Assembly (NCBI RefSeq): GCF_001411555.2
Contig: NC_049911.1
Span: 3,162,001 to 3,226,000, forward strand
Source: Juglans regia
Taxonomy: Eukaryota > Streptophyta > Magnoliopsida > Fagales > Juglandaceae
Length of the DNA stretch: 64,000 bases
Direction of reading: 5' to 3'
The position numbers were made by a program, and so were the translations under genes. Position 1 is the first letter of the stretch. Each line of letters begins with the position of its first letter. Under the pieces are notes generated by a model. The model ran no database searches and was not told where the DNA came from. It was given only the letters and a program-made list of their open reading frames with translations. Of this stretch, positions 10,969-21,745 are shown piece after piece.

Positions 10969-12787
10969 TCAAGATGAATGATATATATTATGAACATTCA
11001 TCTTGGATAATAAATAATGAACAACATTAGAACCAAGAGGCTTAGTTAACAAATCTGCTAGCTGATGAGAGGATGAAACATGCATTGTTCTGAGCAGTCC
11101 AGCTTGAATTTTTTCTCTAATAAGGTGACAATCCAATTCAATATGCTTTGTTCTCTCATGAAAAAGGGGATTGGCTGCAATATGAAGTGCAGCTTGGTTG
11201 TCACAAAATAACAAAGATGGATGAGAATAAGGCTGGTGAAAATCATTAAGCAAAGACTTTAACCATGTTAATTCACAAACTGCATAGGCCATGGATCGAT
11301 ACTCAGCTTCTACAGAGGATCTTGATACAGTAGTTTGCTTCTTGGATTTCCAAGAAATCAGTGATTCACTAAGAAACACACAGTAACCAGAAATAGACCT
11401 TCTTGTATCAGGACAACTTCCCCAATCCGAATCAGCAAAGGCTTTCAAGTGAACTGTAGATGATGCTGAAAGAAAAATACCTTGGCCTGGTGCCATCTTT
11501 ATATATCTAAGTATTCTGAGAGCAGCTTGTACATGAGGAACTCTAGGAGATTCCAAAAATTGACTCAAGTAATGAACTGAGTAAGTGATGTCTGGTCTAG
11601 TGTGAGTGAGGTACAACAACCTGCCTATAAGTCTTCTGTAGGCAGTTGGATCTTCAAGTAATTTTCCATCAGACTTGGAAAGTTTACAGTGGGAATCCAT
11701 AGGGAAGTTTACTGGTTTAGAAGCCAATAAACCAGCATCAGATAGCAACTCCAGTGCATATTTCTTTTGGCAAATGGAAATGCCCTTTTTGGATCGAGCT
11801 ATTTCCATCCCTAGGAAATATTTAACAGGACCTAAATCCTTTAGTTTAAAGTGTGCACTTAAAGACTCTTTGATAGTCTGAACAACAGAAATGTTACTAC
11901 TGGCCAATAGTATGTCATCTACATACACCAAAAGGGCCACAAAACAATCATCTGTTTGCTTAGTAAACAATGAATAATCTGATTTGGATTGTACAAATCC
12001 CAAATCAACCAAGGCTGCAGTAAACTTGGAGTTCCACTGCCTAGAAGCCTGTTTCAATCCATACAAGGATTTTTGTAGTTTGCAAACTCGAGTGTCCCCC
12101 TTTTTAAGATACCCAGGTGGTGGTTTCATATAGACTGTTTCATCTAAATCACCATAAAGAAATGCATTGTTTACATCCAAATGCACTAAATGCCAGTTAT
12201 GAATTGCGGCCAAAGATAGAAAACACTTCACTGTCACCATTTTTGCAACTGGGGAAAAAGTTTCTAAGTAATCAAGCCCTTCCCTTTGAGTATAACCTTT
12301 GGCAACTAATCTTGCCTTATACCTCTCAATCGAGCCATCAGCATTAAACTTTGTTTTATAGACCCACTTACAACCAATGGAGTTTTTATCTGGTGGAAGG
12401 TCAGTGAGAGTCCAAGTATTATTTGATTCTAAGGCAGCTAACTCAATGGACATAGCATCTCTCCAATGAGGATGCTTAACAGCTTGATGATAAAAATCAG
12501 GTTCCTTTTGAGATGATATAGAAATGCTAAAAGCTTTATGAGAAGGAGATAAATGCTTGTATGATAAAAATTCAGAAATGCCGTATTTGTTACCTGATGT
12601 TATATCAATTGAGCCAAGAGACGATGTGGTAGGGGTAGAAGCTGCTGAAGATGCTAAATTGCAGTGATAATTTTGCAAATAAGTAGGAGCTTTGTGTTGT
12701 CTGGTGGATTTTCTAAGAGGAGGGAATTATGTCATATCTTGAAGTGAAGGAATGTGTGCATTTTGACTTGAATCACTTAAGAATTCT
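10969..12787 (-). pseudogene. Copia reverse transcriptase and RNase H
   Basis: 569-codon uninterrupted frame (12678-10969). It extends back to about 12787 with one in-frame TAA near 12735. Order: linker with [16 protein letters not shown] starting at [20 protein letters not shown]; catalytic [10 protein letters not shown]; then the RNase H region with [19 protein letters not shown] and [11 protein letters not shown], ending LLTKPL. It copies element RNA into DNA in the particle. The domain set is full length for a copia pol C-terminal half. It is cut off from its own gag-protease-integrase half, which lies beyond 12.8 kb on the opposite strand, so it cannot be translated as the usual single polyprotein. 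Confidence 0.9.
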
Positions 12788-12868
12788 GGAGTTGCATCAT
12801 GGTACCAGAGTAATAATCTTAGGGTTTTTTTTCGGATTCACTACAAGATCCGTTTTTCCGCTGCAAGA

Positions 12869-14119
12869 ATGGATTCCTCTGTTTCGGTGATTTCAGAGGA
12901 TTCTTCCAGTCCATTTCATCTCCAAAATGGAGATTCTCCTGGCTCAATTTTGGTCTCTAATCTCCTTACGGGAGACAACTACAATAGTTGGTGTAGATCA
13001 ATGGAAATGGCTTTAAAGGCCAAGAACAAGATCGGCTTCATCAATGGTGCGATTCCTCAACCAGATGAAGCATATTCTTCGTATCCTAAATGGGATCGGT
13101 GTAACAACATGGTTTTATCATGGATTCTCAATTCGGTGTCAAGAGATATTGGAGAAACCATTGTCTATGCGAAAACTGCTAAGGATATGCGGGATGAGTT
13201 GAAGCATCAGTTCTCTCAAGGCAATGGACCACGGATTTTCCAGTTACAAAAAGAGTTGTCTTCTTTAACTCAAGATCAAACCTCGGTGAGTGTCTATTAC
13301 CGAAAATTCAAGTGTTTGTGGGATGAGCTTATGAATTACAATCAAATACCTAGCTGTACATGTGGGGCATATAAAAATTGTAGTTGTGGTGCTGCTCGCA
13401 TATTTCTTGAATATCATCAACGCCAACATGTAATCATGTTTCTTATGGGGTTGAATGAGGAATTTGCTCATGTTAGGGGTCAGATTTTGTTGATAGAACC
13501 CTTACCATCAATTACCAAAGTTTTTTCTTTGGTAATTCAAGAAGAGAAACAAAGGGAGGTTGGTTCTATGGGAAGAGTAGGTTTTCAACCTAATGTAGCC
13601 TTCATGAACAAAAGAATTGAAGTTCCAAAGAATAACACTGGAAAACAACAGTACAGAAGAGAAAAAGTGTTGTGTACTCACTGTGGAATGACCAATCACA
13701 CAGTAGACAGATGTTATAAGTTGCATGGATACCCTCCAAGTTTCAAACAAAAGGGAAAAGTTTCTTCAGCAAACCAAGTTATGACTCAACCCTCGAGTAC
13801 ACCCTTTGATCAGCATTGTATGTCTTTCTCTCAAGAAGAGTATCAGCAACTATTGGCATCAATTCGACCACAATCAACTGAACAATCCAAAACCAGTCAT
13901 CAGGCAGCTAATGTCCTATCCACATCAAATTCTTTGCCTTCCTTTTCAGGTAACACAGTTTGTTATTCAACTTTCTCATCTATGAAAAATGAGAATTTAA
14001 CATCTGCTTCTAGCACTTGGATCATAGATACAGGTGCTACAGACCACATTATCCATTCTATTAACCTTTTTACCACAATCACAAAAGTTCTTAATACATT
14101 TGTTAAATTGCCAAATTGA
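12869..14119 (+). pseudogene. Copia Gag and start of protease
   Basis: 416-codon frame whose ATG lies 58 bases after the primer-binding-site copy. It has a gag N-terminus of the UBN2/retrotran_gag_3 type (LLTGDNYNSWCRSMEMALKA), a zinc knuckle (CTHCGMTNHTVDRC) and the protease active site WIIDTGATDHI near the end. A TGA at 14117-14119 stops it shortly after the protease motif. The orientation is opposite to the RT block of the same element. Confidence 0.9.
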
Positions 14120-14173
14120 GAAAATGTTACAGTAACACATCTTGGTACTGTCCATTTATCAGAAAGCTTAGTC

Positions 14174-15437
14174 TTGAAAGATGTTTTATGTGTTCCTAGT
14201 TTTGCATATAATCTTCTTTCAGTAACTAAGCTTACATCTGATCAGAATTGTTGTTTTATTTTTATGCTTGAAATTTGCTATATACAGGGCCTTACCCCAT
14301 GGAAGATGATTGGGAAGGGTAGAAAAGCAGCTGGTCTCTACTTCTTGCAACAATCATCACACAATACAACTGTTAATTCCATACTTTCATCTAGTGTAAA
14401 TTTCATTTCAGATTCTACTTAGCATCTGTGGCATAGTAGACTAGGTCATCCATCATCTTCGAGATTGTTAGTTCTTTCAAAGTCATTTCCAAATTTTCCT
14501 TCAAATAAACTTGTACATGAACATCATTGTACAATCTGCCCTTTGGCAAAATAGAAACGATTGTCATTTCCAGTTCATTCTTACAAGCCTAGTTCATCTT
14601 TTCATTTGATTCACTGTGATATATGGGGTCCTTTTTCAATACCTACTCATGATGGTTTCAAGTATTTCTTAACAATTGTTGATGATCACTCTAGATCAAC
14701 TTGGGTGTACTTAATGAAATCTAAATGTGAGGTTAAACACATTCTTACAGTTTTTTACAATCTGGTTTATACACAGTTTCAACAGAAAATAAAGTGTATA
14801 AGAACAGATAATGGTTTAGAATTTTTAATGAGAGACTTTTTCAATTCAAAAGGGATTATACATCAAACTTCTTGTGTTGAGACTCCTCAACAAAATTCAA
14901 TTGTTGAGAGGAAACATCAACATCTTTTGAATGTTGCAAGAGCTTTAAAATTTCAATCAAATGTTCCATTAAATTTTTGGGGAGAATGTGTTTTAACAGC
15001 AACTCACATCATTAATCACATTCCATCTCACATTCTCAACAACAAATCACCACAACAGATTCTTTATGGTGATATTCCTTCTTACAATCATTTTAAAGTT
15101 TTTGGTTGTCTATGTTATGCTTCTACTTTAAGCAATAACAGATCCAAATTTTCCCCTAGAGCTAGAAAATGTATATTTGTTGGTTATCCTTTTGGAACAA
15201 AAGGATACAAGTTATATGATTTAGACTCTCACAGTTTTTTTGTTTCTCGAGATGTTGTTTTTCATGAGCATATATTTCCTTTTCAGACCAAAGTTTATTC
15301 ACAGCAGACTTGCTTACCATCTGAGTTTGTATTGCCTCATCCAATTACAGATCATATATCACATCCTTCTAACATTCCAGATAATAATTGCTTGTCAAAT
15401 GATTCAAATATCAGCTCAAAATCTGTCTCTGATACCA
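14174..15437 (+). pseudogene. Copia integrase region, broken
   Basis: Continues the gag-protease block on the plus strand. It has the GAG-pre-integrase zinc-binding region (LWHSRLGHP...HHCTICPLAK, 14423-14553) with TAG stops before and after. The integrase core in the 14561-15499 frame has [20 protein letters not shown], and [14 protein letters not shown] with the catalytic acidic residues. Codons for integrase end at the primer-binding-site copy at 15427-15437. The open frame beyond that merely reads into the LTR. It is non-functional as it stands. Confidence 0.88.
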
Positions 15438-15663
15438 TGATGCAACTCCAATCAAGAAAGGTAAAGATCGAAGAAGAAAGAAGTAAAAAATACTTCTGAT
15501 ATTATTCAATATGTCACTGTACATCAGGTTACCATCTATTTATATACAAGGAGTTAACTAACTCATAGTAAAAGACTAAAAACAGAAAGTAACTAAGCTG
15601 TAACCCAGAAGGACTAAAAAGGAATTTAGAACTTAAACTGAAATGAAATTTACATTTACAATA
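15438..15663 (-). repeat. 5' LTR of the copia element
   Basis: 226-bp direct repeat of 10736-10961. It is followed on the minus strand by the primer-binding site TGGTATCAGAG (complement of 15427-15437) and flanked outside by ACCTT at 15664-15668. Confidence 0.9.
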
Positions 15664-15735
15664 ACCTTAGCTTTCTTGTTTTGAAAATGGAAATTGGAGA
15701 GAGTTCAGAGGCAGACGAAGATACGTACTGCTGCT

Positions 15736-16563
15736 GTCTGTTTATTCTCTTCATATTCTCTTTTTTGCATTTTTTTTAAAGACTGTTTTATTTTACTTGT
15801 CAACGAAATTAATCAAAATAATTAATATAAAAAGTGAAAATGATAATAATTTTTTAAACAAAAAATTATATTAGTGTGTTAAGCACAATTAATAAAATAT
15901 TTATAAGGTATAATTTAATTTTAAAATAAATTTTAAAATCTGAAAATTATGTACTCTGAATATAATAACTCATTAGAAAATGATTTGTATGGATAAATCT
16001 CGTGAAAAGTTTGCAAACTTAGATGAGGTTTACTTAGTTGTTGAGATAATATGAAAGTTGAATAAAATATTATTTTTTAATATTATTATTATTTTAAGAT
16101 TTAAAAATAAATAAATTATTTATTATATTTTGTGTAAAAATTTAAAAAAATTATAATAATAAGATGAGTCAGAAGCCTTTTTATATCCAAACCGGGCCTT
16201 AAGGCTATGTTTGTCGTTACTTTTAACTTACTTTTTATTACTACACAATATTTTATCATTGGTTTATAATCATTTTTTACTATTATTTATAGATCATTTA
16301 ATATTATCTCACTACCTAAATATAGCCTAAAACTCCCTGAAAAATCCACCTTTTAATGATCAACTCTGTTATTTCTTAAAATGAATACAAGACTTACATA
16401 TCTGAAACTAGATTACTCCGCTACCAAATAACAATCACACCACTAGAACAAACACATAATCATAGGAAAAGGAGCATATGATGATCAGATTTCCAATGCA
16501 AAAAACACCACATTACTATTGATCCCACACAGGCAAACCTTTTCTTTTCTTACACGCTTTCAA
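15736..16563. other. Spacer between the two PDI remnants, with MITE relic
   Basis: AT-rich, no gene. About 16019-16205 resembles the recurrent MITE family (AATAAAATATTATTTTTTAATATTATT core, right end ATATCCAAACCGGGCC). From about 16440 the sequence is the 3' flank of the second PDI remnant. Confidence 0.45.
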
Positions 16564-16717
16564 TCACTGGGGAAAAACAAGGTGCAATGTGAAGAAAAAG
16601 AATGCGTTAAACTGAAAAGGTATCCATCCCAAGTTCAGAAAGTTGAGAATAGAAACCCCAGTAACTGGCTGCTCTAATACATCCAAGAAATAAGGAAAGA
16701 TGAGAGACTCCTCCTGA

Positions 16718-17564
16718 TCAAGCGAAGCTAGATAGGATATTCCTCTTGAGAGTGAACTCATCTGCCGGAGTTTAAATATCTGAAACTCCTGATCACGTCG
16801 AGTTTATATATATGTAGGTATGCCGGAGTGCAAATAAGAGCGCATCTTTGATCAGGACAACTTCCATTCCACAAATCCAAAAAACCAACATCGACCAATT
16901 GCAACCCGAATCCAAATGGCAACGAAAATCAACACCCAATCATGCACAATGCGATCTTAATCCACTCAAATCTCAGTAACTGAAAACAAACAAGAATATA
17001 GAAAATGTTGATGATTATGGGTCAGATGGTAACCCTTTTCTGAAAAAGTTTTGCCTTCTTTTGCACCATCGCCTTGTTCATTTTCTGGACAAAAGAGTAC
17101 TACTGAAGAACCACAAACTTTTCTGAGCTAATCCCTATACAAAGCCTCCTAGAGACCAGTCTTAAAACTTGTGTATTGGTTGGTAGCTGAAAAAACCTGA
17201 TCTCCCATGGAAATGAACCCATTGAACTTGTGATTTTCATAAAGAGAGTGAATTGAAAAAAGAGTTTTGCAATGTTGAGCCTGGAAAGTCGGAATAATTC
17301 ATACTAACATGATATGAAGTAATTTTGTTGATGTAACCGATATAATTAAGAGCAGCGAGATAACAATCAAGCGGTAGCTCTGCAACTTTCAAACATATGA
17401 AATACTTTTAAAGTGCGTTTTGATTAGATGGATTTATTCCCAAAATGGTATGATGTAGTATTACCTTCTCAAGCATGCGCTCAAGCTGTTGTATTTCATT
17501 CTTGACATACTCCGCACCTTTCTCCAAAAAGTTCTTGGCAGCTTTCAAGGAAATAATTCCATAT
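16718..17564 (-). pseudogene. PDIL2-1: Second PDIL2-1-like remnant (last two exons only)
   Basis: Two exons matching the ERp29-domain end of the pseudogene at 1.8-15.7 kb. The penultimate exon is 17564-17465 (100 bp, same length as 2727-2628, encoding YGIISLKAAKNFLEKG and ending QLERMLEK). The last coding stretch is 16766-16718, encoding ADEFTLKRNILSSFA then TGA. The start of that last exon has diverged, so its acceptor site is unclear. The 3' flanks of the two remnants are also alike, so this is a head-to-tail tandem duplicate. Upstream exons are missing; a MITE and pararetrovirus DNA begin there. Confidence 0.8.
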
Positions 17565-17624
17565 CTAAAACAAGATGTAAATTATGAGAAATATAAAGCC
17601 AACTTGGATAGTGACTAAAGTCTC

Positions 17625-17895
17625 ATTTGAATAGCATCTCATCTCGTACTATTTAATTTCATTTCATCTCATTTCAATATTTAAATACCACAAACACAAA
17701 TATTTTTCTATTTCATTGAATTTTTAACTTTTTCATCTAGTTATCATTACCTAATAATTACAACTTATAAATTTTCAAATAAAATACAAAAATCAATTCA
17801 ACCTTTCCAAATTTCAAAACAAAAAAAAAAATATTGAAAAATTGAGTAATTATACTCATCATCTCAATTCTTATCATTCTCTCATTATCTCATGA
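17625..17895. mobile_element. MITE relic
   Basis: AT-rich stretch with repeated CATCTCATCTC words at the left and CTCATTATCTCATGATG at the right. This is the same word set as the other GAGATGAG elements. It sits immediately upstream of the second PDI remnant. Confidence 0.4.
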
Positions 17896-18065
17896 TGTAG
17901 CATTAGATAATTGAAAACTATTTATTATATTTCACTTGTAAACTTATCATCTAATACGAAATCATGGGATGATGAAAGGATGGTGAGATATAGATGATGA
18001 AAAGATTTTTTGTACAAAATTATATTCTAACAGCATTTTAATTTTATAATATTTTTATTCAATTT

Positions 18066-18740
18066 TTAATTATTTTTTTCTTTCATATAATCTTTTAGGT
18101 ATTCTTTATTAATCTTAAAATCTTTTTTACTAAGTGTGTATATTTGAATATTATCTCCAATTACTTGTGAATATGTTAGAGAAAATGATTCTTTTAATTG
18201 CTCAGGATTATGAGAGGTAGAGGGTATACTATGATTAACTATATAGACACGTGTCAATAATATTTCCAAGAATGACTTCTCGAATCTAGGTGTCCAAGTT
18301 CTGAGATCTATTTTGTGAAACTGAAGTAAGAACATATCAATGTGTGTAATAACTAGAAGGTGCTGGTGAGGAATAATAAGAAAACGATTTTCTAAAAGGT
18401 TGAAAAGCTAATTGGACTGATCTGTCCATTTTTGTATCTATGCATTCTAGATCATCTATAACATTATTTCTTATTTTAGATAGTGGAGTTAAATTATCTA
18501 GCTTCCATTAATTATGAAGAGTAATTTGATTCCAATGAATCTGTTTAGGAATCTATATACTAGAATTTGATGTTCTAGATTGTAACAATGATGTGTAGCC
18601 CTTTAGACTAGTAATAAGAGTTTGTGGCTCTAGTGTTGTTTTCATGAGTTTATAATGAATCCTATAAACTATAGTTAGGGATGTGATCCTTTCATCATTT
18701 GATACTATTTCTTTTAATATTTAATAATAAAGCATGTAGG
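18066..18740 (-). pseudogene. Pararetrovirus movement-protein region, unit 1, fragmentary
   Basis: Parallel to 24612-25203: the order of conserved blocks is the same (glutamate-proline-rich start, an IQIPKQI-like block, a QPFR block) but spread over several frames. Longest piece 18335-18066. The region is truncated at about 18.05 kb, where pararetrovirus similarity ends. Confidence 0.6.
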
Positions 18741-19938
18741 ATACTTGCATCAAATAATGAAAGTAAATAATTGGAATAACAATTGAAATAAATTGGACCT
18801 TGGAACATGCTGGATTCTACCATACCAAATAATGGGTCATGAAATTTATAATGTCTTTCATCCCTTAGGTAGAGTAGAATTGAAGCATTTAATCTACTTC
18901 TTGTGAGTGATTTTATGACAACTTGTTCTAATCAAATATGTATGAAAAAATATTTTTGTTTCCTATGATGTTTAACAACATCTTTTTTTAATAATTGTAG
19001 TGACTCATAATCATTGTTTAAACCAATAGTTTTTTTTATAGTTTTAATAGAATAATTAGTAAGAAATTATAATTTTGAAGAGAAAGTGGATTGTTTATAA
19101 ATTTTATTTTTTGGAATATTAGGAATTATCCAATCTTGCAAATTTATTTTTATATTTAATATATTATAATCTTCTTAATTAATATTATCAGGTTCTATAG
19201 GTATATTTACATAGGATTTGGATGAATCATATATGAATAAGGAATTCATTAAGACAGAATTTTTAAACAAGGATCTCCTAATATCAAAGAGAATAAGTAG
19301 ATCAAGATTTTGAGAGAAGACCATCGAGACCACCTTTAGAGCTTTCTAGCATAAACGGACTGACTAACAAATTTTCCTTGGCTTATCAATACAAGACTCT
19401 CAATATACTCTATTTTTTTTTCTATAGTCTATTGTTGTTAAAAATTTGTTTGAGCAAATTCTTACTCTTTTTTTTCTATATAAAGCAATAATACTCAAAT
19501 GTCTCTGTATCATTTTAATTTCAGTTCTTTAAAAATTGCAATGATAATTCATTTCATCTATTGCTACTTGTTTGCTTAAATATATGATATTTATTAATCA
19601 TTGCTTCCTTATCTAGTTTTATTAACTCTTCCAATCATTATTTCTTATTCAAACCTTGTATTATAAGCCAAACATCATAAATCATAAAGATCACGATAGT
19701 CAATATTACGAGCAAAATAATATTCTATAACTGTATAACAATAGGTAACAGTATACAATATAATGCATATTAATAACCAATGGCTAAGCTAAAAATAAAA
19801 ACCAATAGCTCTAATACTAATAATGTATCCCAAGTAATAATTAAATCATACATATGATCGGTTATATCGTCTGTTATAATTAATTCAAGCATATAGTTAT
19901 TATATTGCCTATAATTATATTATATAACAATATAATCA

Positions 19939-19956
19939 CCAATGGCTCTGATACTA
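19939..19956 (-). promoter_or_regulatory. Pararetrovirus tRNA-Met primer-binding site
   Basis: The minus strand reads TAGTATCAGAGCCATTGG, one base off at its start from the usual initiator-tRNA-Met site TGGTATCAGAGCC. It lies about 350 bases downstream of the putative viral promoter, as expected for the genome origin. A weaker copy is at 19802-19818. Confidence 0.65.
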
Positions 19957-20279
19957 AAGATGTAAATCCCAGGTAATAAATAGATAGTAATGGTAATAAT
20001 ATTATTAAGAATAATAGGCGGTATAACCAGCCATATGCATGATAGCAGATAGAGTAGGCAGTATAACCGACAATATGCATGAGGAAGTAAATAATATAGA
20101 AAGGATATACAGAATATAACTTCTTCATTAAAAACATAATACTTACAACGAGGCTAATTTTCAAAGGAGTTTGAAGCAGAAGACATGAAGGAAGAAAGAT
20201 TTACAAAGTGAAGAGAACTGGAGTGGAGTAGTTTGAGCGAGAGAGGAAGAAGCTTCAAATTATAATTCCGAATGCCCTT

Positions 20280-20560
20280 CTTTCTTCACGAACCCCTTTA
20301 TATAAACACTAGAACAGTACAAAACAATAATTCTAATAATAATGAACAGTACCAGCCGTCACTAAAAACAAACTAACACAGTACAAGACACATAAACTAA
20401 TATGTACAAAGTCATTTGTTGTTTTTCTAGACAATAATCTGATATAAATAATAATCTTCTAGGGAGATAATATTCCTGATAATTTCCATCTGTCATGCTG
20501 ACTAATTGAGAAAGTAATAATCTTCTGAAATCACATAATCTGAAGGTCGTAATTTGTTAA
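20280..20560 (-). promoter_or_regulatory. Putative pararetrovirus promoter / terminal region
   Basis: The minus strand reads toward a TATA box (TTTATATAAAGGGG, complement of about 20296-20309) and then a leader. The same about 260-bp segment recurs in inverted orientation at 25515-25790, where the TATA-like CAATATAAAG is at about 25771. Its place between the end of the coding region and the leader matches the single intergenic region of caulimovirids. Confidence 0.6.
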
Positions 20561-21103
20561 TTCTAGTTCAAATGGGTTTTGGGAATCCATCAGGTGTACT
20601 AGATGGTAAGGTGAGTAATTTTGAGAAGGAGAAGCGGCTTGGAAATCCTTCTTGTTGGTAATAGATGCTAATTGAGCTTAAAATCTACTCCGTTGGACTA
20701 GAATCTTTGGAGTTTTGGTAACTTTTGAAAACATCTTTAAGACATAATCATAATTGTATTTTTCCCACCATTTGACAGAAACTTGGCGAGCTAGAAACAT
20801 ACTGGTTTTGAGTGAGGGATGAGGTTTGATGACGTATTCTCATTTCATAATCTAATTTAATTTTGTTTTAAAAAAGAATAGCAGAAGTGGTGAACAATGG
20901 TTTAATGCTGGTGGACTGTCATTTTGTGAAGTAAAAATTCGAAGACTTTCTTGGAGGGGAAGAAAAAGGAGAAGAGGTTTGAGTCAGTAATATTCCCACC
21001 ATAGTGAGAACCATTTCGAAAGTGTGTTGATTTCTTGTAATTTGTCAAAATGAAGAAATCACGAATGAAGCAAATTTTTATTTTGTTTTAGGAATATTTG
21101 TTT

Positions 21104-21745
21104 TCATGCTTGCTGATAATCATAATAATCATAATAAGGCGGATCATAAGGATGAAAGAACTTTCTTATTAAATAGGAATTTTTTTCCCATTGTTCCAAA
21201 GTGAAAACCTGTTTAATGGTGATTTTATGAAAAGCAATAATTGGAGATGCAGATAGAGAATGTTGAGTTTTAAGAGAACAAGAAATTTCAGAGAGAATAA
21301 TTAAGTCGGTGTCTACTAATATGAATTCATAAAAATGCTGAGTTTTCTTAATATCTTGCGGAACATAATGCATCAAGTAATTTTTTAGGGTTAGACATGT
21401 GTTGAATTTCAGATTCGATGGGGAAAATTGGATGCCAATGAAAATTGATGATAATAAGAGATGAAGAATGCTGAGATAATAATGGAGAATTAATAATTTG
21501 GGAAGGAGAAGAATAATAAGGGGAAACAAATTTGGAGTAGGTTGGTAATTTTGGAAAGACTAATGGTGAAAATGAATTATAAAATGGTCTAATGTTTTAC
21601 AGTAATGACTCCAATACCGTATATGGTCTTGGAGTTGCAGAAGGAAAATGTGACTGATAGGGAAGAGATGGTTGCCGTTCGTAGGAAGATTTGGACTTTA
21701 TTTTTTATTTTGAGGTTGACATGATTTTTCCTGTAAAAATTATCG
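21104..21745 (-). pseudogene. Frame downstream of the viral RT-RNase H, unknown
   Basis: Begins just past the RNase H end near 21745, with a methionine at about 21721. After disruption it continues as a 141-codon frame (21529-21104) ending in a Tyr/Pro-rich tail (HPYDPPYYDYYDYQQA). I recognise no domain. Position suggests the second open frame present in some plant pararetroviruses. Confidence 0.4.

Larger units (their letters stand above)
12787..15450. repeat. 24-bp inverted repeat bounding the inverted segment
   Basis: 12787-12810 and 15427-15450 are inverted copies with one mismatch. Each consists of the LTR inner end (GGAGTTGCATCA) joined to the tRNA-Met primer-binding site (TGGTACCAGAG on the left, TGGTATCAGAG on the right). 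The gag-integrase block lies exactly between them. Confidence 0.9.
10736..15663 (-). mobile_element. Ty1-copia LTR retrotransposon with an internally inverted gag-integrase half
   Basis: 4,928-bp element inserted in the first exon of the PDI pseudogene, flanked by the 5-bp duplication ACCTT (10731-10735 and 15664-15668). The 226-bp LTRs (10736-10961, 15438-15663) lie in the same orientation and differ at only four positions by my count, so the insertion is fairly young. On the minus strand, RT-RNase H is followed by a purine tract and then the left LTR, as expected for a minus-strand element. The gag-protease-integrase block is on the plus strand, back to back with RT. The LTR ends read TA...CA on the minus strand, a known non-canonical pair. 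Confidence 0.9.
1783..15735 (-). pseudogene. PDIL2-1: Protein disulfide isomerase (PDIL2-1 type) pseudogene, interrupted by three transposons
   Basis: Remnant of a secretory-pathway thiol oxidoreductase gene: two thioredoxin domains followed by an ERp29 C-terminal domain. In coding order, exons are at 10735-10620 (start of domain a), 10164-10129 (CGHCKKLAPE), 7102-about 7062, 6834-6737, 4679-4624, 3997-3890, 3696-3669 (second CGHC), 3566-3475, 3293-3137, 3053-2929, 2727-2628 and 1848-1783 (ends NILSAFA then TGA). Both CGHC active sites are completed across splice junctions and survive. In-frame stops occur in the 3566-3475 exon (TAG replacing a lysine after LDAD) and twice in the 3293-3137 exon (TAG after KFFP; TGA before DLDDF), so no full protein is possible. 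Introns are retained, so this is a decayed duplicate, not a retrocopy. The signal-peptide exon is split by a copia element: 5' sequence resumes at 15669, and I cannot find an ATG there. Confidence 0.9.

Noticed and set aside
15240..15499. Continuation of copia integrase into the LTR as real coding sequence
   Set aside because: Past 15437 the frame is simply LTR sequence; the coding part ends at the PBS copy.
19880..20164. Hydrophobic minus-strand frame of 94 codons
   Set aside because: AT-rich chance frame crossing the pararetrovirus leader and primer-binding site, where no protein is expected.
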